A stretch of DNA of 64,000 bases, from assembly GCF_003711515.1 (NCBI RefSeq), contig NW_021167079.1, positions 1,043,471 to 1,107,470 of the forward strand. The letters run 5' to 3'. The notes beneath the pieces are model-generated. The model was not told the origin of the DNA, did not search any database, and worked only from the letters and a program-made list of their open reading frames with translations. The DNA is from Sodiomyces alkalinus F11. Its lineage: Eukaryota > Ascomycota > Sordariomycetes > Glomerellales > Plectosphaerellaceae. The stretch's first letter is position 1; each line of letters starts with the position of its first letter. The position numbers and the translations under genes are program-made. Of this stretch, positions 48,425 to 60,031 are shown piece after piece.

Positions 48425-50020
48425 TTAAGCGCCACTGGTCTCCTTGATGTTGACTTGCTCTTCCTCGTCTAGGAATTTGATGGCGTTGCTCAACCAGGCC
48501 GCTTGCTCATCATTCAGGCGAGACGCGTTCTTGACCACCTCCCCGACGGCCCGTAAAGCCAGGGCCTTGGGCGTTGTGTATCTTTCCGGTGGGCTGAAAG
48601 TCTCGGACACAATGATGGATTTATGAATGTCGGTTTGAGTCCACTCAAGCCCCTGGGGAGACAAAATCTCACGGAGTTGCAGAGCCGTGGCGTTGGGCAC
48701 TCGCTTGCTCCGCTTGTGGCCTTGGAAGTAACTGTCCAGGTAGGGCACCCAGACGACGAGTGGAGGGGGCATAAGAGTCGTCCAGTCCCAGTCGACAATG
48801 CTTTGCAGGCGCTGCCTGCCCGCTACCAGCACGTTCCCCATGTGCAAATCGGGGTGCATCAGCTCCGTGTGCCAACCATCTACCGGGCCGAGCTGGTCTT
48901 CTGCCTTCCCATCACCGTTCTCCGAGGTGGGGAGGCGTTGCAAGTAGGCCAGGAGCTTGGGCATCAGGCGGTCATTGATGGCCTCGGCCCGCTCCACCAT
49001 CTGCCTTACGGACACGGGGAGTTTGATCTCTGGGTGCGTCTTCGCATATGCGACAACTGCCTCCCACGACTCCAGACCCAACTGCTTTTGCAGCTGTTTC
49101 CGGTCATTTTCGAGCTCTTGGATGGCCTCCATCTGCTGGATCTCCATCAAGGATTTGAAGTACTCGGAGATGCTGTCGAAAGGACCTCGCAGGGCCGGGA
49201 AGTCGAGACGCCTACCTTCGAAGTACTCAAAGTCCACAAGGGGACCCACGTGGAAATCTCCCGTGTCCCAGTCGCAGTACAGGCTGCCAATCTTATCGAA
49301 GCGAAGGTCCCGGACGTGTTCCAAGTGTTGGCTGATCTCGGCACCGATGGCCATCTTCTTGTCGTTCGCAAGAGGAGGATTCATTTTCTCCGTGAGGTCC
49401 CGAAGGGTATCTCCCTCGACGTACTCCATGAGGGTCCATTCCAAGTTGGTCGCGTTCTTTGCCGTCGAGTCGAAGTAGAAGACCTGCGGTACCGGTACTC
49501 CCCCCTTACTCGCGAGCCACCACATGGTTGACACCTCCGACTCGGTCTGATAAAAGGGGTCTATAGGCGCTGTGAACCGGAGAATCATCACCCTGGGGAG
49601 ACCTTCGGGCATCTCCTTGCCCTCGGGGAACTCCACCTTGAACAGTCGGTTGCATGCCCCGTTCGTGAACGGGGTGATGTTGAAGAGCATCGGGAAGGGC
49701 AACTCGTTGTCCACGATGTAGTCGAGCAGCATGATTCTCACTAGCCCTAGTGAAGGGATAGTATCGTATGGGTCTTTGGGTTCGTTGGTCCATCTTTTCA
49801 TGTCCCACCAGGAACCTCCGGTTTGCATTCGGCTACGGTTCCAACTGAGAAACTTGCTTTGTTCCTCTATTCTCTCCTCCCTCGAGCGAGGTTTGGAGTC
49901 ACGCACTCTCTTCGGCATCCGCATCGTAGAGATACAGACGGATCTGGCGTAGTTGTTGAGGATGATGATTTTCTTTCTTGTTTGTTTAAGTATCGATTGA
50001 TATGTGTCGGTTAGCATCAT
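48425..50020 (-). CDS. APH-fold (aminoglycoside phosphotransferase-like) kinase-family protein
   Basis: A single-exon protein of up to 531 residues of the fungal phosphotransferase (APH) family, in which substrates are mostly unknown small molecules or proteins. N-lobe features include FTNGACNRLFKVEF, the MILRF lysine-region equivalent and LMEYVEGDTLRDL. The catalytic Brenner motif is HPDLHMGNVLV (H-x-D-x4-N), followed by the metal aspartate in QSIVDWDWT, so the active site appears intact. Upstream ATGs are at 50020, 49924 and 49918. The stretch before MPKRVRDSKPRS reads like a leader, so the true start may be 49924 or 49918 (about 497-499 residues). It has no signal peptide. Such genes are often expanded in filamentous fungi. 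There are no functional neighbours. Confidence 0.88.
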   Translation of the reverse strand: MMLTDTYQSILKQTRKKIIILNNYARSVCISTMRMPKRVRDSKPRSREERIEEQSKFLSWNRSRMQTGGSWWDMKRWTNEPKDPYDTIPSLGLVRIMLLDYIVDNELPFPMLFNITPFTNGACNRLFKVEFPEGKEMPEGLPRVMILRFTAPIDPFYQTESEVSTMWWLASKGGVPVPQVFYFDSTAKNATNLEWTLMEYVEGDTLRDLTEKMNPPLANDKKMAIGAEISQHLEHVRDLRFDKIGSLYCDWDTGDFHVGPLVDFEYFEGRRLDFPALRGPFDSISEYFKSLMEIQQMEAIQELENDRKQLQKQLGLESWEAVVAYAKTHPEIKLPVSVRQMVERAEAINDRLMPKLLAYLQRLPTSENGDGKAEDQLGPVDGWHTELMHPDLHMGNVLVAGRQRLQSIVDWDWTTLMPPPLVVWVPYLDSYFQGHKRSKRVPNATALQLREILSPQGLEWTQTDIHKSIIVSETFSPPERYTTPKALALRAVGEVVKNASRLNDEQAAWLSNAIKFLDEEEQVNIKETSGA

Positions 50021-51732
50021 GTAGCTCTGGAGGCATAACTTCTTCCTTCTTTATATGCGCGCTCCCCTGTCGAACAACGATGCTTGAGACATCGTTATTG
50101 GGCTCTGTTCGGTATGATTCCTCTAGTCGACAATGGTTGTCCCTCGAACAGGCGTTACGTCGCCAGATATGTGCGCTGCTTTGTCTTCTATGCGGTATAC
50201 GCGAGTTGGTTGGCGCGATATGAAGGGATTGTCGTGCCTGTTCTTTGACAGTCAACCTGAACCATTACGTCTGTGCTCGGTGGTAGTTTCAGCTGTACTT
50301 CGGCTTTCAATCCTCAAATGGGCGGAAACGAAGGCTTGCACTCGCGAGTTGGATTTCTTTGAGTCTTTGAGCCCCTGAGGCTCGTGCCTGGTCTGGCTGA
50401 AACATCGAGACTTCAGACTTGGCCTATTAAGGAGGGCGTCGGAGGTGAAATTTTGAGCTTGTGTGTGAGCGGATGGTGAAAAGGCGAAAGCTATCGCATC
50501 CCTGACTTGTATATGGGGGTACACTTTCCAAGAGGCAAAGTCGAACCCGGGGGGGGATGAAACGTATGGAAGCCAATTTTCAGCAAGAACTCATCTGCTT
50601 AACAATGGATACTGTAGGGTTTTGTTCACATGGGTTGCTTTTCTTCGCTGTTTAGTGATGAGAGAGCACCCACAATACCTGGACAACACAGCCCTTGGCT
50701 TTCTTTCCGAGTAACCACTACACTGCCCTTTTATCTCGTGTAAGTCAACGAGCAAGGGGACGTGGTTGAGTATTCAGGCCCATGAGGTGACAACCGTGGC
50801 ACGATCTTCACGAGAGCAGCACGGAATCGAAAATCTCAGACATGGAAGGACCTTGCAAGTTACAAGGCTCCTTTGTTGTACGTGGCTACCAGGCCCCGCC
50901 GACAAGGTGGCGTTTCAATGTTCCCATGACATGTTAAGAGTCCTCTGGCGGAAGAAGATCCATATCGGAACAGAAGTCGGCTTACGATGCAACTGGCAGC
51001 ATCCACTGGTTACTAAGAATCTCGCTTCTGTGTCATGGTTGACCAACAGGAATGTATGACTCAAAACGCCCGTGGCTCAGAGAATGATGGCATGATGTGA
51101 CCAATCCCTCGGTTGACGAATGGGTCACGGTGCTCGACAGACACCCTGAGCTTGAAGGCAAATGATTAGACCCTTTTAGCCGAGAGCGGAGAATATGGGG
51201 GCACGCATTGGAGGTGTGGCCACCAACGAGCAAGCAGGACACACTCGGATTCCGAGCATGGGTCGGGATGGAAGAGCGCTCGCGAGCGGTGTGACACGGT
51301 ATTAACCGAGATCTCGGTTAGTAGTCTTCGGTCTCCAGTCTCGATGGCCTCCTGGTTCGGGCAACAGCCGGTATACGAGCCACTTATGTAACAGGAAACA
51401 TAAGCAGTAAAGTCAGGACAGTCGGAGAAAGGTGCGACGGGCCCCCTAAGATTCCTTATAGTGTTAGGGTCATTTATAAGAGCTGGATATCTGTTTGGCT
51501 TCCTGATGACTCGTACTAGTGCAGGTGATCTCATAGAGGCGGAAGAAATTAGGGTGGAGAGCAAACTATGAGCAATAGATTCAATATTACTGCGTTATTC
51601 CACTACAGCTTATGAGGAAGCCAAGCCTCCATACCCCTAAGCTGAGTATGAAATACATAATAATAACCACTTAAGTATATACAAATTCCAAAAGAGTACG
51701 GACAATGTCAGAGAGCTCGTTTACAGTGATCT
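50021..51732. other. 1.7-kb gene-free stretch
   Basis: Upstream of the APH-like gene and downstream of the GPI-protein gene. A 132-codon minus-strand frame (51166-51564) was considered but lacks a signal peptide or family motif. Nothing else seen. Confidence 0.5.
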
Positions 51733-52582
51733 TTAAAGAACGAAAAGGGCCGCAATCGCACAAAGTCCAACGACCGAGCCGGTACCAGAGAGACGAACAC
51801 CGGCGTTGGTCCCAATGTGGGAGGGCTCAGACAGGGTCTGCAAAGGAAAACAAGTCAGCACCATTCCAAACCAGCACTCGGAGACAAGGGGGAAAGCGGG
51901 ATAAATTATAACAGGTACGAAGGAGCTCACCTCATTGCTAGCGCGAGTGGGAGCAACTGTTCGCTCGGCGTCTTCTGACAAAGTAGAGGGGGTGGGTTCA
52001 GGCTCAGAGGAGGCTTCAGGTGCAGCGGTGGGTGGGGAAGTGGGCTCCGGCTCGGCAGAAGGCTCAGGAGTCTCCTCCTCTTCTTCTCCGCCCTCAGAGG
52101 GCCTGGCGGGAGTTCCAGGCTCAACCGTTAAGCCGCAGGCCGCAGCAGCTTCGGAGACACTCTCTCCATAATACTGCCAGATAGGGTAAGTATCGACGCA
52201 GATAAGGCAGGTATCGAGGAGGTCCCGCCAGGCATTGTCGCTGCAGTGGTCACCGTCTTTAGCACCGTTGATAGTGCCGCCTGGTATTAAAGAGAGTTAG
52301 AGGTCTACAGTTCGATATGTTGAGAATAACACGCAGCTGAGTGAACGTTCTGAATATTGGCAAACGGGGGTGAGTGTGTCATTATTCGGGTGAGTAGGAT
52401 TAAGACGTACCGCAGTCAGCGTGACATTGATACTGACCACCAGAAGCCTGACGCTTGTCCATGGGAACAGCATCAGGAAATCGGAAAGTGCGGACGGCAA
52501 GCTCTCTGTCAAAGGTAGAGGCAGAGACATAACCTGCCAGAGCGACAGCAGCGCCGAGATAGATGAGGGGTGTTGCAACCAT
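51733..52582 (-). CDS. secreted GPI-anchored Cys-containing cell-surface protein
   Basis: A 208-residue predicted wall or plasma-membrane protein in exons 52582-52411, 52280-51931 and 51837-51733. The signal peptide is at residues 1-21 (MVATPLIYLGAAVALAGYVSA). A possible Kex2 site KR lies near residue 49 (MDKRQ). The compact domain that follows has about six Cys: YQCHADCGG, DHCSDNAW, DTCLICVD and AAACGL. Next comes a long Glu/Pro/Ser/Thr-rich stalk suited to O-glycosylation. The last exon ends with a GPI-attachment pattern, small residues (SGTGS) then VVGLCAIAALFVL with no charged tail. The domain resembles uncharacterised secreted fungal proteins; function unknown. It is divergent from the BIM1-like gene 1.4 kb away. 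Confidence 0.85.
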
Positions 52583-54009
52583 GGTCTCAGATTGGGTGCA
52601 GGTGTGTGTCTGCGTCGTCGTCTTGGATAGGTGCAGAAAGCGAGTGGCTGAGAGAGACTCGTGCGTGTTCTGGCAAAGAGCAAGCGAGGGACGGGTGGGT
52701 GATGATAAGCTGAGGCGAGAGCTTTTGCTAGGGTGGGATAGGGAGCTTGGCTGCAGAGATGGAATATGGTGTGAGGGAGGCGGAGAGGATTAGACCTCTT
52801 ATATCTTTGGTCACCTCCACTTTTATGATTTAGTTAGAGGACCACTTACAAAGGCTTCTATCAAGCCTTGGTGGTTGTCCTTCATTTGAATCCTTTCTGC
52901 GCCATGGCGGAGCCGCAAGGATCCGAATGATCTGAGTCTGAGAGCATGTAATCCAAAACACAAAGAAGTTCGAAGAGTTGGGTGATCTGGAACCAAGTTC
53001 CAATAACCTCATTTCCGATCTCGCAATGAACGCTGCAGAGCCGTTTCTCGTCCCGCTTTCAGAGAAACATGCGAGTGCCTAGGCGGTACCACCGACACAA
53101 GCACCGGGTCAGAATAAATTCCATCGGCAGTCCAATAGAATGTGATGGAACATGCCGAGGTACGATATGGGCCCGAAAATTCCTTAGGAACCAGACGAAT
53201 TTAGTCTAGGTGACAGGTGTGGCGGCCGTGATGATGACAGGGGCAGGGCACAGGCAGCCAGGCTTCATTGCGTGGGAGATACGAACAAGCCGAAGTCGGG
53301 GTAATAAACGCTGAAGACCTTGTTCACAGAAATCACCTTTCGGACTAAAACATCCCTGTGACTTTGAGAGCGAGGGATTTTGCACAAACCATCAGGAACT
53401 ATCACAAGCCGTCGCTTAGCTGGGCTTGCTCAATTTGGACCGTTGATTCTAAGTACCAATCAGAGAACGATAGATCATCTAATCAGATGATCAGATATCG
53501 CGCAAGATGTGGGTTGGACCCACCGCAGGGAAGGATCACAATCAATCATTGGTCAAGAAAATCTGATAAATTTTGTCCCCAGGAGTCCCCTGTCAACCGG
53601 GTCCGTAGAGTGGGGAGGCATGGTTCGATCGAACCGAGGACGACGCGAGCGGGGTCAAACAGAACTTGTTTGGGTGGAAAGACCGTGGGAGAGAGGAAAA
53701 CTCTGGAGGATGGTAAGACTTGAGACAGGCTTAGCTTCAACATGGCTGGCTGGACCACGGAGAAAGTCGGCAGGAAGGCGAGGGTCGCGAGACAGCCGAC
53801 GACTTGGCAAGAGAATGAAGAAGCATATATGGCCATGCCCTGCAGTTCCTAGATGCTCACATATTCCCCGTTCTTTTGTCTCACCACAGCTCCCAATCTT
53901 GTACCTTGTGCTCAATCAAGCGTTGAACGGGTGACTCGTCATATCAGACCTCTCTGGCATTTTATCATCCAAACTCTGAGCACTTCCCCTCTGGACAACT
54001 CAGCCTAAA
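52583..54009. promoter_or_regulatory. divergent upstream region of two cell-surface protein genes
   Basis: A 1.4-kb gene-free interval. It includes a perfect 14-bp palindrome, GGTTCGATCGAACC (53622-53635). No supported gene; short frames only. Confidence 0.4.
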
Positions 54010-54987
54010 ATGGTCTCTACCACCAAGGCCGCTGCCCTCTTCGGCAGCCTCTTCATCACTACCGCCGTCGCTGCTGATACCACCAGCGATACGATGGGCG
54101 CTGGTGCCTTTGTGTGGCCCCCCGACCGTGCGTGGATCGACGGGCATGATGAGATTGCCCCTTGCGGCTCTACCGATGGAGTCGGCGAGAGGACACCATT
54201 CCCCTTGAGTACGTATCTGTTCCAATCCCTTTAAAAGTTACCGCATCCATGCGGACATTCTGGGGCGGTAGCTGACGGTGAACTCTACAGCCAACGGCAA
54301 GCTTGCCCTCGTTGCCCAAGACGCGACCCGTGCTGTCCACATCAGTGTTTCGTACAAGGATGGTAAGTCTCCTAACATTCGAATCTCGCGAAAAGACAAA
54401 GGGAGCTGGGAACACATGGCTAACAATGACTGAAAACAGACCCCAAGACCATGGACGACTTCGAGACCTTCTACGGTCCTAATGAAGTCGGCAGCCTAGA
54501 CCTCGGCCACACCTGCATCAACGCCCCCGATGCCCCCTCCAACATCCGCCCCGGCATGAACGCCACCTTCGGCCTCCTCTACGTCGCCAACTTCGAGGAG
54601 AACCCGGCGTACCGCACCATCCACTACGCCTGTGCTGATGTGACCTTCGTCGAGTTCTCCGCCTTCGACGAGGCTATCCCCTGCTTCAACGCCACGACCG
54701 CCAACCCGGAGATCAGCATCGACGAGGATGTCGAGGTTACCACGACGGACAGGCACGGCAACGTCCCCCACACCGTCTCCGACCTTACCAGCAAGAGCTC
54801 GTCGGTTGGTCTGTCCACGGCTACTATTGCTGGTGCCGTCGTCGGTTCCGTCGCTGGACTTTCCGTCATCGCTGCTGTCGCCTTCTGGCTCTTCCGGCGC
54901 AACAAGAAGAGGAGCCAGCTCAACGAGCCCATGAGGCAGGTGGATGCCGAGAAGGCTAACAACGACACCCTGTCCACCCGATCTTAG
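54010..54987 (+). CDS. BIM1/X325-like copper-acquisition-type surface protein with a transmembrane anchor
   Basis: A 272-residue secretory-pathway protein in exons 54010-54208, 54291-54362 and 54440-54987. The signal peptide ends near residue 21-22 (TTAVAA). The domain has the branch signature FVWPPDR...APCGS...FPL and then TNGKLALVAQD, GHTCINAP and HYACADVTFVEF..IPCFN, with paired cysteines. It resembles the copper acquisition factor Bim1/LPMO-like X325 fold. After a Ser/Thr stalk it has one transmembrane helix (STATIAGAVVGSVAGLSVIA and onward) and a basic RRNKKR stop-transfer sequence with a cytosolic tail, rather than the GPI anchor usual in X325 proteins. The mature N-terminus does not appear to begin with His, so it may not bind copper in the same way. 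Confidence 0.8.
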
Positions 54988-55768
54988 ACAGGGGGTCGGA
55001 TCTTTCGGAAGAGGTCGCTCTCAGCTTTCACCTCGCCGTGCAAGCCTATAGTACACCGTCTTGTATCCGAATGAATATTGGATAGACTGCGTGGTCCTGA
55101 GGCTCCATTAAATCGGAGACGAGTGTTGGCATGACGATTAAAAGCAGTATGATGTATGAGCTCATGCAAATAACCAGACAACCTAGGTAGCATGGAATGA
55201 AGGCAATCAAGAGATGTGTGTGAAGTTGAAAGGTGGATGGACGTGGTAAAATTAAGCAAACCCACACAGTAGCATTACAGTGTCTAATTGCTACAATACG
55301 GAGTACTTCCTACGTACAGTTAACGTCAGTGGAGGTACCTATCCGTTGTACCTACTCGTAACGGTGTACTCCGTGCTAGCCCCACATTCTAGGCATCCAC
55401 GCGGATTTGAACCAATAGCTGGGAACCTATCCTTGAGTACGTACCTTCAACCTCATCAACCTCAAGCTTCCATTGTTTGTTGCCTACGTCGTCCTACGGA
55501 GAACGAAGTACCTTAAAATTATCATCTCGTCTCGTCCTTGTCGTCTTCCCGTTTCATAAACTTCCAATATTTTCTTTCTTTTTTCGAACAGCCTTGCGCG
55601 ATCCAACTGGCGGGGTTTCAATTCCTCGAACGAAGAGATGCGTCGAAATCCTCATTCTTCTGTACGACTCGTTTCGTAAAGTACGATCAAAACCACTGGG
55701 ACCGTTCAATCGCCATTTCATCATTCATCATCGGGGCTCTCTTACAGTAACTCAACTCCGTCGCTGCC
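54988..55768. other. intergenic spacer upstream of LIG4
   Basis: Holds one TACGGAGTA copy (55297-55305) and several GTACCTA-like short motifs. A tRNA-like B-box string near 55400 does not fold as a tRNA. Confidence 0.5.
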
Positions 55769-58700
55769 ATGACCCAACCACGAGGAGACCGCGGATCGTC
55801 TCCTGCTGGGGTAGACGTGAATGAGGATGATACACAATATATGGCCGGTGGCATGACACTCGAAGAGCTTGACGAACAGTTTGCCCTCACCTTCCCTTCC
55901 CCTACTGGGGCGCTCAAAACCCCTGCAATCTCAACTGACTGGTGGACAGCTATCCGAATCGCCCACGGAATCATTCAGATACGCTTCCATTTCATGTTCT
56001 TTTCGAGACCTTGTTCAACCCATTGAACGAACACAAGAAATCATCGGGGCCTCGTATTCCCCGCACCAAGCTTGGGCCCCATGGACCTTCCAAGCTCTCA
56101 CCTCATGAGCAAAGGCGGCACATTATTGAACGCTTCATCTCAAGATGGCGCAACGATGTTGGCGATGATATATTCCCCGCACTACGACTCATTCTCCCCG
56201 ACAAGGACCGCGATCGGGGCGTCTACGGTTTGAAAGAGAATGCCATCGGAAAGCTTCTGGTTAAGCTCATGAAAATCGACCGGAATTCCGAGGACGGATA
56301 CAACCTACTCCACTGGAAGCTCCCCGGTCAGACGACGGCATCTCGAATGGCCGGTGACTTCGCAGGGCGGTGCTTCGAGGTCCTATCCAAAAGACCGATG
56401 CGTACCGAGGTTGGCGACATGAGCGTCCGGGAAGTCAATGATCACCTCGACAAGCTAGCCGCCTCAGCGGGCGAGAAGGAGAACCTCCGGATTTTCGAAG
56501 AGTTCTATCAGAGAATGAACGCCGAGGAGCTCATGTGGCTGATCCGCATCATCCTTAAGCAGATGAAGGTCGGCGCTACCGAGAAGACCTTCCTTCACCT
56601 CTGGCATCCCGACGCGGAGGCACTGTTCAACGTCTCGTCCAGTCTACGACGCGTATGCTGGGAGCTGTACGATCCGAACCACCGCCTGGAGCAGGAGAGC
56701 GCCGGTGTCACCCTAATGCAATGTTTCCAGCCGCAGCTAGCTCAGTTTCAAATGCCCGCCTCTTTTCAGAAGATGGTAGAGTACCTCCGCCCAACCGAGG
56801 AGGACCCCGAGTACTGGATCGAGGAGAAGTTGGACGGCGAACGAATGCAGCTGCACATGGTGGAGGATGACAACACACCTGGAGGGAAGCGTTTCGCGTT
56901 CTGGTCGCGAAAGGCCAAAGACTACACCTATCTCTACGGAAACGGCTTCGAGGATGAGCGGGGCGCCGTGACGCGGTACCTAAAGGATGCTTTCGCGTCC
57001 GGCGTGCGGAATCTTATCTTGGACGGCGAGATGATTACCTGGGATCCAGAGACCGACAAGATCATGCCCTTTGGCACACTCAAGACAGCTGCCTTGGCGG
57101 AGCAGAATAACCCGTACAACAACAAAGGCCCCCGTCCGGTGTACCGAGTATTTGACATTCTCTACCTGAACGACCAGCCCTTGACCCGCTATACCCTACG
57201 TGATCGCCATCGAGCGTTGGAAAAGGCCGTGGTAGGAGTCCGCAGGCGCATCGAAGTGCACGGCCATGAAGTCGCCACATCTCCCGATGCGATCGAGCCT
57301 CTCCTCCGCAAAGTCGTGGCCGAAGCCTCGGAAGGCCTCGTTCTCAAGAACCCGCGGTCCATGTACCGCCTGAACAGTCGGAACGACGACTGGCTCAAAG
57401 TGAAGCCCGAGTACATGGATGAATTCGGCGAGTCGCTCGACTGCGTCGTCATCGGCGGTTACTACGGCTCAGGCAAACGAGGCGGTACCCTGTCCAGCTT
57501 CCTATGCGGTCTCCGCGCAAGCGAGAACCACATCCACGCGGGCGCCAACCCGGAGAAGTGCTTCAGCTTCTTCAAAGTCGGCGGTGGCCTCACCGCCGAC
57601 GACTACGCCGAAATCCGACATCGCACAGACGGGCGTTGGAAGGAGTGGAATCCCAAGAAGCCCCCGGTCGAGTACATCGAGCTTGCCAACGGCACGGCCG
57701 AAAAGCCCGATCTATGGATCCGGCCTAAGGACTCCATCGTCATCGAAGCCAAGGCGGCGAGCGTCGGGCCCTCGGACCAGTTCGCGCTCGGCATCACCCT
57801 GCGCTTCCCCCGCTTCCGCCGGCTGCGCAGCGACAAGCGCTGGGACCAGGGCCTGAGCGTGCAGGAATTCCAGGACCTCCGCCGGCGCGTCGAGGAGGCG
57901 GTGAAGGACAAGAAGATGAACGTCGAGAGGCGGAAGCGGAGACCCACCAAGCGGGCGAAGAAGGAACTGGTTATCGCCGGCACGGATGGCAAGCCGGTCC
58001 AGTTTGCCGGGGAGAAGACCAACATGTTCGAAGGGCTCGAGTTCTGTGTCTTGTCGGAGTCGCTCAAGCCGTTCAGAAAGACCAAGGCGGAGCTCGAGAC
58101 GCTCATCAAGGAGATCGGCGGACGTATATCACAGCGCGCGGTGCCCTCGTCGGGTATGATCCTCGTGGCTGATAAGAGGGTGGTCAAGGTCGCCAGCCTG
58201 ATCAAGGGCGGCGGGGCGGACATCATCCGTCCCTTATGGATCAAGGACTGTCTAGCGCAACACGACGACTCTGCCCTGCTTCCCTACGAGGAACGGCATC
58301 TGTTTTACGCGACCGATGAGATGAGGGAGATGGCACGACAGCATACCGACATGTACGGAGATAGCTATGCGCGGGTCATCGACGTCGATGAACTGAGAGC
58401 CATCATGAACGGGATGCCCAAGAACGAGGAAAGCGATTTCGATGCAGACGAGTTTCTGAAGCAGCTCGAGGAGCGGGGACATGGATTGCCCCCCTTGCGG
58501 AGTACGCTTTTCCGGCGGTGCGTAGTCCACGTGCGGGCACCCAACGTCGATGATCTGAACGCACTACGATTGCAACATTACATTTCGTTTGGAGGTGGAC
58601 GACTTGCCAGCGGGCTCAAGGATGAATCTATCACGCATATTGTGCTGCTAGGGGACGAGGACGAGAGGCAAGACGGCGCCATCACTGTGCGGAAGGAGCT

Positions 58701-58803
58701 GAAAGGACGGCGCAAGCTCCCCAATCTTGTGACGGGACGGTGGGTGGAAGATACGTGGAAGGAGAAGAGGCTGCTTGGTGAGGAGAAGTACATCCAGCCA
58801 TGA
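55769..58803 (+). CDS. LIG4: DNA ligase IV (non-homologous end joining)
   Basis: An ATP-dependent ligase that seals double-strand breaks with XRCC4/Lif1. It has 987 residues in exons 55769-55878 and 55950-58803. The 71-nt intron has a rare GTTTGC donor and a CTGAC branch site before GGACAG. It is placed here because it restores the expected LDE-HYPNRPRNHSDTLPFHVLF segment. The DNA-binding domain occupies ~residues 35-310. The adenylation motif is EEKLDGERMQLH with K330 as the AMP acceptor. Motifs III-V follow (LILDGEMITWD, EGLVLKNP, WLKVKPEYMD), then the OB domain. Two BRCT domains lie at the C-terminus (from about 710 and 875), ending RWVEDTWKEKRLLGEEKY. All motifs are intact. It converges with the uracil phosphoribosyltransferase gene 327 bp away. 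Confidence 0.97.
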
Positions 58804-59130
58804 AATCAGCCCGTGTAATGTAATGTACTTTATTACTGTTGTCATGACTGGTCAGGGCGGGGATTGTGAAGACTTCAAATAGGTCGCAATAAGATGATAT
58901 ATACGGGCGTTGTCTCAGTCCGCAAACTGCGCACAGGAGCCGTCGAACGCTTAACAATATACCTCGCTCTCACAAACTAGGTACGGCTTGAACCCCCGTA
59001 CTCTTCGACCCGCACCCCTGATGCACTTCTAGTGATGCTGCTTCTCTCTCTGCCGGGCTCCCCATTGCACCGGGATACGTGCAGCGTAGCTTCATTTCGT
59101 CCAAGCGAAAGAGAAAGCTAGATAACTTAA
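58804..59130. other. convergent 3' spacer
   Basis: Between the ends of LIG4 and the uracil phosphoribosyltransferase gene. Nothing seen. Confidence 0.55.
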
Positions 59131-60031
59131 CTACTTGCCAATGGTCAGGAACAGACGATCGCCTATATCGCCCAAACCGGGCTTGATCATCCCCTGTCCC
59201 GTCAACTCCGGGTCCACAGCCGCAAGCCAAATCTCAGTCGCCTCGGGCCACTCCTCCGCAGCGCGACGGACACCCTCCGTGGCCCCAACAATGGACAGCA
59301 CGACTATGCGCCGAGCGCCCCACTCCTTAAGCGTCTGGATGGCAGCTGCACACGTTCCGCCGGTGGCGATGACAGGGTCGAGTATGATGGCGAGACTCGA
59401 CGCGTACGGGGCACCGGTGCCGTCGGCCTCGGCTTCAAGGGCAGACGCGGTGGTGGAGGAGGGAGCGAAGGCGGCGGCGGAGGTGGAGTTGGCCTTGAGG
59501 GTCGGGTCGGGGATGTGATGGGGCAGATTGTTGTAGTACTCGACCGGTTCGAGGGTGGAGGGTTCGCGGTAGAGGCCGAGGTGGTGGACGGGGACCGGGT
59601 CGGGGAGGATGGTTTGGAGGGCGTCGACCATGGCGAGACCGGAGCGGAGGATGGGGATGAGGGAGATGGTTTGCGGGGCTATGGTGGCGGTGTCATAGGG
59701 GAAGCCCAGGTGAGTTTCGTCCTGGTTGGGGGCAACGGAGTTAGCAAATGAAGCGGGCCTTCCGGGAAGTATTTGAAGGGCGAGTTGGTGAGTTGGTGGA
59801 CCATGGCGGTGGGATGTTGATAAGGGGGATGCAGCCGTTCACCTTAGGTCCTTGGACGGAAGTGGTTGAAGTTGCCAGGGCATCACAGCCTAGTATTAGG
59901 GAAATATCGTGGACAAGCGACTTGACATCCTTTGCTGGAGTTGCCTTTAACCGGAGTTGGGAGAGCTTGGCCAGGAGGCAAGGATGGGAGGAGATATGAA
60001 CGTTTGGCGGGAGGTCACGAACAGACGCCAT
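59131..60031 (-). CDS. uracil phosphoribosyltransferase family, pyrimidine salvage
   Basis: Joins uracil and PRPP to make UMP. It has 259 residues in exons 60031-59843 and 59721-59131; the 121-nt intron joins ...SVQGPK to DETHLGFPYDTATIAPQ. Family marks are ISLIPILRSGLAMVDAL, HHLGLYREPSTLEPVEYY and the PRPP loop ILDPVIATGGTCAAAI. It then continues IVVLSIVGATEGVRR and ends GDIGDRLFLTIGK, a typical UPRTase C-terminus. A ~40-residue Ala/Ser/Thr-rich insertion lies between YYNNLPHH and the PRPP loop; this lengthens the flexible hood and is not in bacterial UPRTases. The ATG at 60031 is the first in frame. Yeast Fur1 is the functional counterpart, but this protein is closer to the bacterial-type length, so I leave the symbol blank. 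Confidence 0.9.

Noticed and set aside
48623..49531. 302-codon plus-strand open frame
   Set aside because: Antisense of the APH-like gene; no motifs of its own.
51166..51564. 132-codon Cys-containing minus-strand frame as a secreted effector
   Set aside because: No signal peptide, no start context and no supporting splice structure.
53622..53635. GGTTCGATCGAACC as a tRNA B box
   Set aside because: It is a simple palindrome; no tRNA arms surround it.
55390..55425. tRNA gene on the minus strand suggested by a B-box-like GGTTCAAATCC
   Set aside because: The five bases either side of the putative T loop do not pair, and no anticodon or acceptor stem can be drawn.
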